The notes under the pieces were generated by a model. That model had not been told where the DNA came from. It searched no databases and was given only the letters and a program-made list of their open reading frames with translations. A DNA stretch of 35,674 bases from positions 1-35,674 of the forward strand of contig SYAM01000038.1 in the NCBI GenBank assembly GCA_005787645.1, read 5' to 3'. The translations under genes were made by a program, and so were the position numbers. Source of the stretch: Actinomycetota bacterium (GTDB lineage Bacteria; Actinomycetota; Actinomycetes; Nanopelagicales; Nanopelagicaceae). Every line of letters starts with the position of its first letter. Within the stretch, counting starts at the first letter, position 1. Shown here one piece after another: positions 27,851 to 35,674 of the stretch.

Positions 27851-29215
27851 CTATCCGTGAGCGTGCAATGGCTTGCCCGCCAAAGCCAGGTGAGCCTCGC
27901 CCATCGCCTCTGACATGGTGGGGTGGGCGTGGATTAGCGGGGCGACATCATCGGCGCTCGCCTCCCAGTTGAAGATTAATTGCGCCTCAGCGAGTAATTC
28001 TCCAACGCGAGAGCCAACCATATGTATTCCCAATACCGGACCGTTCTTCTCTGAAACTAGTTTTATCGAACCTGAGGTACGCAAGATTTGAGATTTCCCA
28101 TTTCCCGCCAAATCGTAAACCAGCTCCACCACATCATGTCCGCGCTCTTTTGCCTGCGCCGTCGTCAATCCCACTGATGCAACTTCTGGCTCCGAATAGG
28201 TCACCCGTGGAACACCGTCGTAGTTGATTGGTCGAGGGTTTAGTCCTGCAATCTCTTCGGCGACAAGAATCCCCTCACCAAAACCTACATGTGCCAGTTG
28301 GAGCGTAGGAATCAGATCGCCAACGGCAAATACATTTGGCAGATTAGTGCGGCACTTCTCATTGACGAGAACGTACCCACGCTCCATAGCCACGCCAATC
28401 TCTTCATACCCCAGGTTTGCAGATGTTGGTCCGCGGCCGACGGAGACAAGAAGGAGATCTGCTTCGAATTCACGTCCATCTTCGAGTAGAACCTTCACGC
28501 CATTTTCAGTTGGCGTAGCGCTCTTGAAGCGCACTCCGAGTTCGAAATTGATTCCACGTTTCCGGTAAGCGCGCTCTAGCAACTTCGAGGACGATTCATC
28601 CTCTAGTGGAACGAGGTGTTGCAATCCTTCAATGATGCGCACTTCAGAACCAAATGATTTCCAGACCGAAGCAAACTCACACCCGATCACGCCACCACCA
28701 AGAACAATGACGCTCTTGGGAACATAGTCCAATCCCAGGGCATGATCACTGGTGACGATCGTGGTCCCATTGATCTCGAGTCCCGGAAGAGACTTGGGGT
28801 AGGAGCCAGTAGCAAGTACGAGATTTTTCCCAGTGTACTTTTCGCCATTTACTTCAACGGTGTCGGATGAGACCACTTTGCCATGGCCCTCGATAAAGGT
28901 GATGCCCCGACTTTTCACTAGACCTTGAAGGCCTTTGTAGAGTTTCGAGACCACACCATCTTTATAGGTGTTCACTCCAGGCATATCGATGCCACCTAAT
29001 TCAGCAACGACTCCAAACTCATGCGCTTCCCTCGTGTTATCGGCAATCTCCCCGGCATGAAGAAGGGCTTTGGTGGGGATGCAGCCTCGATGAAGACAGG
29101 TGCCACCTAACTTGCCCGCTTCAATCAGCGCCACGGAGAGACCAAGTTGAGCCGATCGAAGAGCGCAGGCATAGCCACCTGAGCCGCCACCAAGAATCAC
29201 TACATCAAAGGACAT
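27851..29215 (-). CDS. lpdA: Dihydrolipoyl dehydrogenase (E3)
   Basis: GGGSGGYACALRSAQLGLSVALIEAGKLGGTCLHRGCIPTKALLHAGEI (redox CxxxxC), VFAVGDLIPTLQLAHVGFGEG, HAHPTMSEAMGEA. Confidence 0.97.
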   Translation of the reverse strand: MSFDVVILGGGSGGYACALRSAQLGLSVALIEAGKLGGTCLHRGCIPTKALLHAGEIADNTREAHEFGVVAELGGIDMPGVNTYKDGVVSKLYKGLQGLVKSRGITFIEGHGKVVSSDTVEVNGEKYTGKNLVLATGSYPKSLPGLEINGTTIVTSDHALGLDYVPKSVIVLGGGVIGCEFASVWKSFGSEVRIIEGLQHLVPLEDESSSKLLERAYRKRGINFELGVRFKSATPTENGVKVLLEDGREFEADLLLVSVGRGPTSANLGYEEIGVAMERGYVLVNEKCRTNLPNVFAVGDLIPTLQLAHVGFGEGILVAEEIAGLNPRPINYDGVPRVTYSEPEVASVGLTTAQAKERGHDVVELVYDLAGNGKSQILRTSGSIKLVSEKNGPVLGIHMVGSRVGELLAEAQLIFNWEASADDVAPLIHAHPTMSEAMGEAHLALAGKPLHAHG

Positions 29216-29271
29216 CTACCTAACTCCACTCTCGGGTGCTATCACGTTTTGCAGGAGATATCCTCCCACTT

Positions 29272-30765
29272 TCACCGGGTACTCGTGACCTCGGCGAGAT
29301 GGACCAGCGAGCGAACGGCAAAGCCCACCCCGCCTACGGGGGTGTACCCGTGAGGATCTCCCTCGTTATAGGAGGGGCCGGCGATATCCAAATGGAGCCA
29401 GGGCAAATCGGTAGGAACGAACTCGCGTAAGAAGAGGCCAGCAACCAGCATCCCACCCATGCGCTCGCCGATATTTGCAAGATCAGCAGTTGGGGAATCT
29501 AACGAGGGGCGCAACTCCTCGGGAAGTGGCATAGGCCAAAAGTTCTCACCCGCACTTCTGGCCGCATTCAAGAATCGATCTCGGAATCGATCGTCGTTAC
29601 CCATCACTGCCGCAGTTCTTTTCCCAAGCGCGATGATTTGCGCTCCCGTTAACGTTGCAACATCGATGATGCCATCGAGATCTTTACTCACTTCAACTGC
29701 TCGCACCAAGGCATCAGCGAGGATTAATCGACCTTCTGCATCGGGATTCAAGACTTCGACAGTCTTCCCACCATAAATCGATATGACATCGCTAGGCCTA
29801 GTGGCAGATTCGCTCACCATGTTCTCAGCAAGTGGCGCCCATACATCAATCGCAACTGGAATCTTTAATTCGGCAATCGCAATGATTGCACCGACAACTG
29901 CGGCTGCGCCACTCATATCCGATTTCATCGCCTCCATACCTTGAGCTGGCTTTAACGCCAGACCCCCGGTGTCGAAGGTGATTCCTTTGCCTACATACGC
30001 ATATTTCCTCCGCGCTTTCGCAGGACGATATGAGAGATGGAGTAAACGAGGAGGATTGACAGAACCTTGGCCTACCGCAGTGATTCCACCGTAACCTTCA
30101 TTGCGAAGTTGTACATCGCTCTTCACTTGAACTTTCACAGAGCTAGGCAAAAGTTTTCTGACAAGCGCGACGAAAGTAGTTGGCGTCAGATAACTTGGCG
30201 GCATGTTGATGAGATCGCGCACCATGAGCACCTGTTTGACAATGATCTCGGATCTCTTGAGAGTTTGTGCGCTATTTTTGATTGAGCGCCCTGGAGCGAT
30301 TGTGATTCTCTCTAGTTGCTTTGGATTTATGGAAGAACCTTTAAATTGGTGGAATTGATAGGCGCCAAGAAGAGCACCCTCTGCGATCGCTGCCAATTCA
30401 TCACTATTTCCAATTTCAATGGCAAAAGTGGCGCGAGCGTGACCAGCAAGTGCTCGTGAGGCAGCGCCCGCGGCGCGTCGAAGTTGCTCCAGATCGCTCT
30501 TCGTCGGTAGCGCGGCAGCAATAATCAATCGACCCGCTGGATCAGTCAGCGACCGAGTTTCATCCGGTTCACCCTTTACATGCGTATTTTCCAGGGCGCG
30601 CGTAAGCCATTGTGCGCTCTCTGCGGAGAGCGCCTTGACTGCCAATGAGAGCGTGAGCGAACTTATGGAGTTTTTCACGCTCACTCGATAACCAACTACC
30701 AAAGGTTCGGATCTTCCTGGCGCTCCCAGCGCGAGTGCGGTGACTTTTGTCGAGATTGGCTTCAT
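29272..30765 (-). CDS. pepA: Leucyl aminopeptidase (M17)
   Basis: YVGKGITFDTGGLALKPAQGMEAMKSDMSGAAAVVGAI, EVLNPDAEGRLILADAL, TLTGAQIIALGKRTAAVMGND. Confidence 0.95.
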   Translation of the reverse strand: MKPISTKVTALALGAPGRSEPLVVGYRVSVKNSISSLTLSLAVKALSAESAQWLTRALENTHVKGEPDETRSLTDPAGRLIIAAALPTKSDLEQLRRAAGAASRALAGHARATFAIEIGNSDELAAIAEGALLGAYQFHQFKGSSINPKQLERITIAPGRSIKNSAQTLKRSEIIVKQVLMVRDLINMPPSYLTPTTFVALVRKLLPSSVKVQVKSDVQLRNEGYGGITAVGQGSVNPPRLLHLSYRPAKARRKYAYVGKGITFDTGGLALKPAQGMEAMKSDMSGAAAVVGAIIAIAELKIPVAIDVWAPLAENMVSESATRPSDVISIYGGKTVEVLNPDAEGRLILADALVRAVEVSKDLDGIIDVATLTGAQIIALGKRTAAVMGNDDRFRDRFLNAARSAGENFWPMPLPEELRPSLDSPTADLANIGERMGGMLVAGLFLREFVPTDLPWLHLDIAGPSYNEGDPHGYTPVGGVGFAVRSLVHLAEVTSTR

Positions 30766-30800
30766 GGTACGAGCCTAACGATTCGCGGTAAGTTGCGGTT

Positions 30801-31907
30801 ATGGAATCGCCCCTCCTTGAGCTCCATCGCTCCCTCGGGGCTAAGTTGGGTGACTTTGCAGGGTGGCAGATGCCTCTGGAGTATCCCGCTCCCATCGGGG
30901 GTGGAACTTTGGCCGAACATGAAGCGGTCCGTGAGACGGTGGCCATATTTGATGTTTCACATTTGGGAAAGATATCTATTTCCGGAACAGGTGCGAAGGC
31001 TTGGGTGAATGAGATTTTCACCAATAATTTAGAGAAAATTACCTCCGGGCAAGCGCAATACTCATTGCTCTGCGCACCGAATGGCGGAGTAATAGATGAC
31101 GTCATTATCTACTGCAAAGGTGATGACGAAATTCTCATCGTGCCAAATGCAGCAAATTCAGCAGAGGTCTTTCACATCTTAAATGAACAGCGCTCACTCT
31201 CTGATGCACATCTCAAACTGGCAAATCTCCATGAAGATTTCGCAGTCATTGCTGTGCAAGGGCCCCTTTCATCTCGTGCGTTGGCTCACGTCGGTATAGA
31301 TGTTTCGCTCGAATACATGTCCTTTACGGAAATCTCATTCGAAGGGTCCACATTTACGCTCTGTCGCACTGGTTATTCGGGTGAACATGGTTATGAGTTA
31401 ATTCCACCGCGTGAGATTGCAGTGTCATTGTGGAATACCTTGACTAGAGCAATTCTGGCGCTAGATGGAAAGATTGCAGGGCTTGGAGCGCGCGATACCT
31501 TACGTACGGAAATGGGTTATCCACTCCACGGCCACGAACTCTCTCTGGATATCTCTCCATTGGATGCCAATCTCTCCTGGGCGGTGGGCTGGCAAAAGAA
31601 ATCCTTCAGTGGCCACGAAGCCCTCCGCGAACAACAGGCAAAAGGGATCGAGCGAATACTCCGTGGTTTACTACTGACCGAAAAAGGAATTCCACGTGCG
31701 GGAATGTTGGTTCGCAATTCAGTTGGAGCGGTGGTTGGTGAAGTGACAAGTGGAACCTTTTCTCCAACGCTTAAGCAGGGGATAGCGCTAGCCTTCATTG
31801 AAGCCGGCATTGAAGTTGGCGAGCAGTTGCTCGTCGACGTTAGAGGACGGGCTTTAGGAGCGGTCGTGGTCAAACCGCCATTTGTTCCCTCGCATGTTCG
31901 CGATTAA
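30801..31907 (+). CDS. gcvT: Glycine cleavage system aminomethyltransferase (T protein)
   Basis: FAGWQMPLEYPAPIGGGTLAEHEAVRETVAIFDVSHLGKI, CRTGYSGEHGYELIPP, GLGARDTLRTEMGYPLHGHEL. Confidence 0.94.
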   Translation: MESPLLELHRSLGAKLGDFAGWQMPLEYPAPIGGGTLAEHEAVRETVAIFDVSHLGKISISGTGAKAWVNEIFTNNLEKITSGQAQYSLLCAPNGGVIDDVIIYCKGDDEILIVPNAANSAEVFHILNEQRSLSDAHLKLANLHEDFAVIAVQGPLSSRALAHVGIDVSLEYMSFTEISFEGSTFTLCRTGYSGEHGYELIPPREIAVSLWNTLTRAILALDGKIAGLGARDTLRTEMGYPLHGHELSLDISPLDANLSWAVGWQKKSFSGHEALREQQAKGIERILRGLLLTEKGIPRAGMLVRNSVGAVVGEVTSGTFSPTLKQGIALAFIEAGIEVGEQLLVDVRGRALGAVVVKPPFVPSHVRD

Positions 31908-32649
31908 TAAGAACGTTCCCTCGACGAATCGCTCGACGTAACGAATTCAGAATCGGACGACCGAGCAAGAGAATTAATATTGTGTTGAAAATTGCACGAG
32001 GAATATCCCAAGCAAGAGCAGTTGCAAAATGGAAGAGGACGAAACGTTGGAGATTGTCTAGTACCTCCGCACCAGGAAGGTATGCAATAGAGGTTGCAGG
32101 GGAGACTATCCAAGGCCATAGTTGTAGATCCATCATTGCACCGAAGAGAAGAGCGGTCACCGCCCCGTAACAAGCAAGAAGCGGTAATTCAATTGATTCC
32201 TTCACCTTGGGGAGCGCTCCAGCGCCCCAGCCAATCCATGCTGCGCACATCATTTGAAATGCAAGCCACGGTCCGACGCCTCCTGTGAGTAAAGCAGAGG
32301 CGAGCATTGTGGTGAGTCCGAGTATGAAACCAAATCTCTTCCCTAACGCCTTGCCTCCGATAATGATGAGAAACCAAATCGGCTCCAGGCCTACAGCGCC
32401 AGCGCCAATTGCTCGAAGGGCAGCGCCAGTTGCGCTCAGCACGCCAAGGAATGCCAGAGTCTTTACATCTAGTTGCCCCAGAGTGATTTCGACAATAAGA
32501 ATAATTGCCAGTAATGGCATTAATCCGAGAAATAACCATCGTGCGGCGCTGTCATTCTCTGCGGAAATAAAAAGTGGCCAGGTAAATGCGAGTAGACCGA
32601 TTAGTGAAGCAAGAAGTATCACTAGGGAAGAGAGCCGTTCTTTCTTCAT
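31870..32649 (-). CDS. ECF transporter S component (CbrT-like, probable cobalamin type)
   Basis: Multi-TM protein: LSATGAALRAIGAGAVGLEPIWFLIIIGGKALGKRFGFILGLTTMLASALLTGGVGPWLAFQMMCAAWIGWGAG; operon with the EcfA/EcfT genes. Confidence 0.82.
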   Translation of the reverse strand: MKKERLSSLVILLASLIGLLAFTWPLFISAENDSAARWLFLGLMPLLAIILIVEITLGQLDVKTLAFLGVLSATGAALRAIGAGAVGLEPIWFLIIIGGKALGKRFGFILGLTTMLASALLTGGVGPWLAFQMMCAAWIGWGAGALPKVKESIELPLLACYGAVTALLFGAMMDLQLWPWIVSPATSIAYLPGAEVLDNLQRFVLFHFATALAWDIPRAIFNTILILLLGRPILNSLRRAIRRGNVLINREHAREQMAV

Positions 32650-34265
32650 GGAGCGCTCCTGCCAATCGACTTCAATACTTCATTGACAGTCAGCCACTGG
32701 GCAGGTGCGAGCACCTTCGCAACTTGTGGTGCAAATGCCGGCGACGAGGTGAGTATTTCTCCAGCAGGACCATCTGCGACGATTTCTCCATCAGCGAGCA
32801 CGATTACCCGAGTAGCAATCTCTGCAATCAACTCCACATCATGAGAGGCGACTATTACCGCTGACTTAAGGTCTCTACACTCGCGAATCGCCGCAATAAG
32901 TCGATCTTTCGCTCGATAGTCGAGCCCTCTAGTCGGTTCATCCAATATCAAAAGAGGAGGATTATTTGCTAGAACAATTGCCAAGACTAGACAAAGTCGC
33001 TCACCTTCAGAGAGATCTCGAGGATGTACATCTGCATCGATATCAGGCAGCAGTCGAGCAAGTAATCGAGAGGTAGTGCCTGACGGTACGCCATTGTCAT
33101 TATCACTATGGCGCAATTCCTCTTCCACGCTCTGGGCATAGAGTAAGTCGCTAGCTTCTTGGGGAATAAATCCAATTTTCGTGATTAATTCCTTACCTTT
33201 GAGCATTTGGGGGTCGACACCACAGACTCTCACCAATCCCCGCTCGAGTTTTCGTAGACCTGCAATACTGGAAAGTAAAGTGGATTTACCGGCGCCATTG
33301 CGCCCCATAACCGCCACTATCTCGCCAGGAGAGATTGCGACTGAAATGTTTTTTAGTGCGACCTTGGCCCCATAGTTAACCGCAACATTCTCCAATTCCA
33401 GAATTGGTTCGGCAGTAATAGTGGGCTGATGTCTCTGCAATGGTGAGAGCCAGGCGGCTAGATCCCCGAGTTGCCTGCGAGCGTCGCGAACCGTGAGTGG
33501 AATTTCACTTTCGGACATCTCGCTAGCCAGACCACGGAAGAGATGGACAATCGGTGGCGCCAACGTGGAATCTTTTAATATTTCCTGTGGAAAACCCACG
33601 GCAACTTCTCGTTCGTTTCGAACATAAATTACCCGGTCAACAAATTGAAGCACGCGTTCCAATTTATGTTCGGCAATCACAACGGTGATACCGAGGTCAT
33701 GTACCAATCGAGAGAGAGTTGCCAAGACTTCCTCGGCAGCAATTGGGTCTAGCGCACTTGTTGGCTCGTCGAGTAGGAGAATTTTGGGATTCATAGTCAG
33801 GACCGAGGCAATTGCAACTCTCTGCGCCTCGCCACCGCTCAACGAACTCAGTTTTCGCTGTCGCAACGGCGTCAATGCGAGAAGATCGAGCATATCTTCC
33901 ACTCGCTTGCGCATAACCTCAGGCGCTACACCTAAGGACTCCATTCCAAATACCAATTCTTCTTCCACGGTATCCGTGACAAAACCCAAAGCGGGGTTTT
34001 GACCAACAATCGCAATGAGATCCACTAGATCTCGTGGTTTATGGAGCGCAGTATCTTTGCCATCAACCATAATCGTGCCGGAGAAGATGCCACCGGTGTG
34101 ATGAGGAACCAGCCCATTCATAAGTTTCAATAAGGTTGATTTACCTGCTCCGGTATCACCCATAACCAGAACAAATTCGCCCTCGGGTACTTCGAAGGAA
34201 AGGTCCTCAAAAATTGTTCGTTGAACATAGGGATACACGAGCGTGACTTTATTGAATCTAATCAC
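32646..34265 (-). CDS. ECF transporter ATP-binding protein, two ABC domains fused in one polypeptide
   Basis: Walker A GDTGAGKSTLLKLMNG and GRNGAGKSTLLSSIAG; signatures LSGGEAQRVAIA and LSEGERLCLVLA; Walker B LLLDEPTSALDP and LILDEPTRGLD. Confidence 0.93.
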   Translation of the reverse strand: MIRFNKVTLVYPYVQRTIFEDLSFEVPEGEFVLVMGDTGAGKSTLLKLMNGLVPHHTGGIFSGTIMVDGKDTALHKPRDLVDLIAIVGQNPALGFVTDTVEEELVFGMESLGVAPEVMRKRVEDMLDLLALTPLRQRKLSSLSGGEAQRVAIASVLTMNPKILLLDEPTSALDPIAAEEVLATLSRLVHDLGITVVIAEHKLERVLQFVDRVIYVRNEREVAVGFPQEILKDSTLAPPIVHLFRGLASEMSESEIPLTVRDARRQLGDLAAWLSPLQRHQPTITAEPILELENVAVNYGAKVALKNISVAISPGEIVAVMGRNGAGKSTLLSSIAGLRKLERGLVRVCGVDPQMLKGKELITKIGFIPQEASDLLYAQSVEEELRHSDNDNGVPSGTTSRLLARLLPDIDADVHPRDLSEGERLCLVLAIVLANNPPLLILDEPTRGLDYRAKDRLIAAIRECRDLKSAVIVASHDVELIAEIATRVIVLADGEIVADGPAGEILTSSPAFAPQVAKVLAPAQWLTVNEVLKSIGRSAP

Positions 34266-35260
34266 GTCAGGACTCGTTCTCGACTTGTAACAAATATTGG
34301 AGCAAGGGCAACTAGAAAAAGGAGTACTGCCAATAGCAGAGTAAAAGAAAGGCCAGCGAAAGCAATCGATATAACCCCCATCAGCAAGACAAAGGATTCA
34401 CGGAGCCCCCATTTTTGTGGACGGTATTTAGTTCTGGAGTTATTTCGATTTCCTAAGTACAAAGAGAACATAATCAGTGACAGAGCAAGTACAAGAGAAA
34501 TCTGGTAGCTATTGCCGATTACCAGAGAGATGATTGAGTATAGGAGTGCGAAGAGTCCTGCAAACATGGCCAAGGTAGGTAATAACGGATTTCCATTCTT
34601 TGGTTTATGCCCATAGCCACGAGCCTCCATCGATTCGGCAAGTATCAATGCGCGCTCCAGCGCCTCTTCAAAGAGTGGAACCAGGGTTTTTTTAAATCCG
34701 AATTTTTCCACATCTCCTCGTAGTGCGCGCGCTTGGCGGATCCTTTTTACACTCATCACAAAGTGGGGAATGAGCGTGGTGGCGATGATTAAAGCGACCC
34801 CCGCCTCATGAAGTACCCCGGGCAGCGCTCTTAAAGTCTGTTTTGGATTGGCTAGTGAGCTGGCTGCGGCGATTGCGACAACTAGTGCAAAGATTGTCAG
34901 CGATTCAAGAAAAACAAATTGGAGCCGTTCTTGCGTGACATCTCCACCAAGGAAAATACCAGCCAACCATTGAGGGAGCTTGATTCGGGGGATTGTAAAG
35001 AGAACCTTCCCTTGTTCTGGGATGCTAAAAAGAATAGCAATGAACATTCTTAAAAGCAGAGCGATACAAGCGATTTTGATTCCGATGCTGAGTGCGTTGG
35101 CCCAAGGATCGTCGGAGCGACGTGAGAACGTGACAATTACGGCAGCAAGGATAATTCCTCCCAGTAGCCAAAAATTCCCTGCTCGACTGGTGGCGATTGC
35201 AAGCGAAATGCCCCAACTCCACCAAGCAAGCGGATGTAACGTCCTCACATCGACCATCAA
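34262..35260 (-). CDS. ECF transporter T component
   Basis: Multi-TM; SVKRIRQARALRGD and ALILAESMEARGYG coupling motifs; 4-bp overlap with the ATPase gene. Confidence 0.9.
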   Translation of the reverse strand: MMVDVRTLHPLAWWSWGISLAIATSRAGNFWLLGGIILAAVIVTFSRRSDDPWANALSIGIKIACIALLLRMFIAILFSIPEQGKVLFTIPRIKLPQWLAGIFLGGDVTQERLQFVFLESLTIFALVVAIAAASSLANPKQTLRALPGVLHEAGVALIIATTLIPHFVMSVKRIRQARALRGDVEKFGFKKTLVPLFEEALERALILAESMEARGYGHKPKNGNPLLPTLAMFAGLFALLYSIISLVIGNSYQISLVLALSLIMFSLYLGNRNNSRTKYRPQKWGLRESFVLLMGVISIAFAGLSFTLLLAVLLFLVALAPIFVTSRERVLT

Positions 35261-35278
35261 ACTTCCATCATCCTTCAG

Positions 35279-35674
35279 CTATTTACGCATTGACTCAGGT
35301 ACTGCGATTGGATCTGCTCCGCAATCCTTGGAGGGAAAACCTGCAAGACCGCAGATGAATCCACCCTCACCAGCGCGTACCTCTGTTACAGCGTTAAGTA
35401 CATCGATACCTGAGGCATCTATAGGTACTGATGCGCACCCTTGTAGCGCAGTTGGAGCGATATCACCCTCGGGATGAATTGCAGTGTTACCAAATTCGAT
35501 GACATACCCAACTCGTTTTGCATCATCTTTTACCGCAGTAGAACCACAGAGTGTTTGGAAATCTGGCGCGAGAGTAGGAGGTTCTGCATCAACAACGCCT
35601 TCGGCTGAAAGTGTGTAATTCCATCCCTCGACTGTTCCATCTTGGGGGTCTGTGGTTGCTGGACCCTCCATGGC
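35279..35674 (-). CDS. SCO2322-like secreted/exported protein, truncated at window end
   Basis: EGPATTDPQDGTVEGWNYTLSAEG...DFQTLCGSTAVKDDAKRVGYVIEFG...ICGLAGFPSKDCGAD; four cysteines; immediately upstream of the ECF T gene. N-terminus is outside the window. Confidence 0.68.
   Translation of the reverse strand, partial: AMEGPATTDPQDGTVEGWNYTLSAEGVVDAEPPTLAPDFQTLCGSTAVKDDAKRVGYVIEFGNTAIHPEGDIAPTALQGCASVPIDASGIDVLNAVTEVRAGEGGFICGLAGFPSKDCGADPIAVPESMRK

Noticed and set aside
1-35674. Search for mobile elements, phage, defence systems, rRNA and tRNA genes
   Set aside because: No transposase, integrase, toxin-antitoxin, restriction or cas-like proteins in the ORF track and no RNA gene recognised by eye; a tRNAscan/Infernal run would be needed to exclude small RNAs formally.

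Overview
The window is a gene-dense chromosomal segment, almost certainly actinobacterial. This is inferred from the DUF4191 and SCO2322-like proteins, the PadR-ino1 pair, GlnR-type and Nur-type operator matches, and many apparently leaderless promoters. It is mostly ordinary core metabolism. Contents in order: the C-terminal tail of a probable glycosyltransferase; a sensor-less NarL-type two-component pair coupled to a long-chain acyl-CoA synthetase; SRPBCC protein, ROK kinase and PlsC; a LysE-type exporter; a uracil/xanthine permease with a structured leader; PadR regulator plus inositol-1-phosphate synthase; enoyl-CoA hydratase and SDR; a CbiM-PDGLE-CbiQ-CbiO metal ECF transporter behind a perfect TTGCAA-N5-TTGCAA box; a three-gene split UxaA/GarD-family dehydratase; glnA with a GlnR-like box and a perfect leader inverted repeat; RDD and DUF4191 proteins, acyltransferase, lipA and lipB; an MMPL-Gfo/Idh-FAD oxidoreductase run; TIGR01777 epimerase, sucB, lpd, pepA and gcvT; and a second ECF operon (S component, fused double ATPase, EcfT, SCO2322-like protein) cut by the window end. 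I found no rRNA, tRNA, CRISPR array, transposon or prophage. The best candidates for a second look are the Nur-type box on the Cbi-type transporter, the three-part UxaA system, the glnA regulatory region, the paired palindromes in front of the PadR gene, the recurrent TANNNT-N6/7-RTG promoters, and the ECF operon with its secreted Cys-containing protein.
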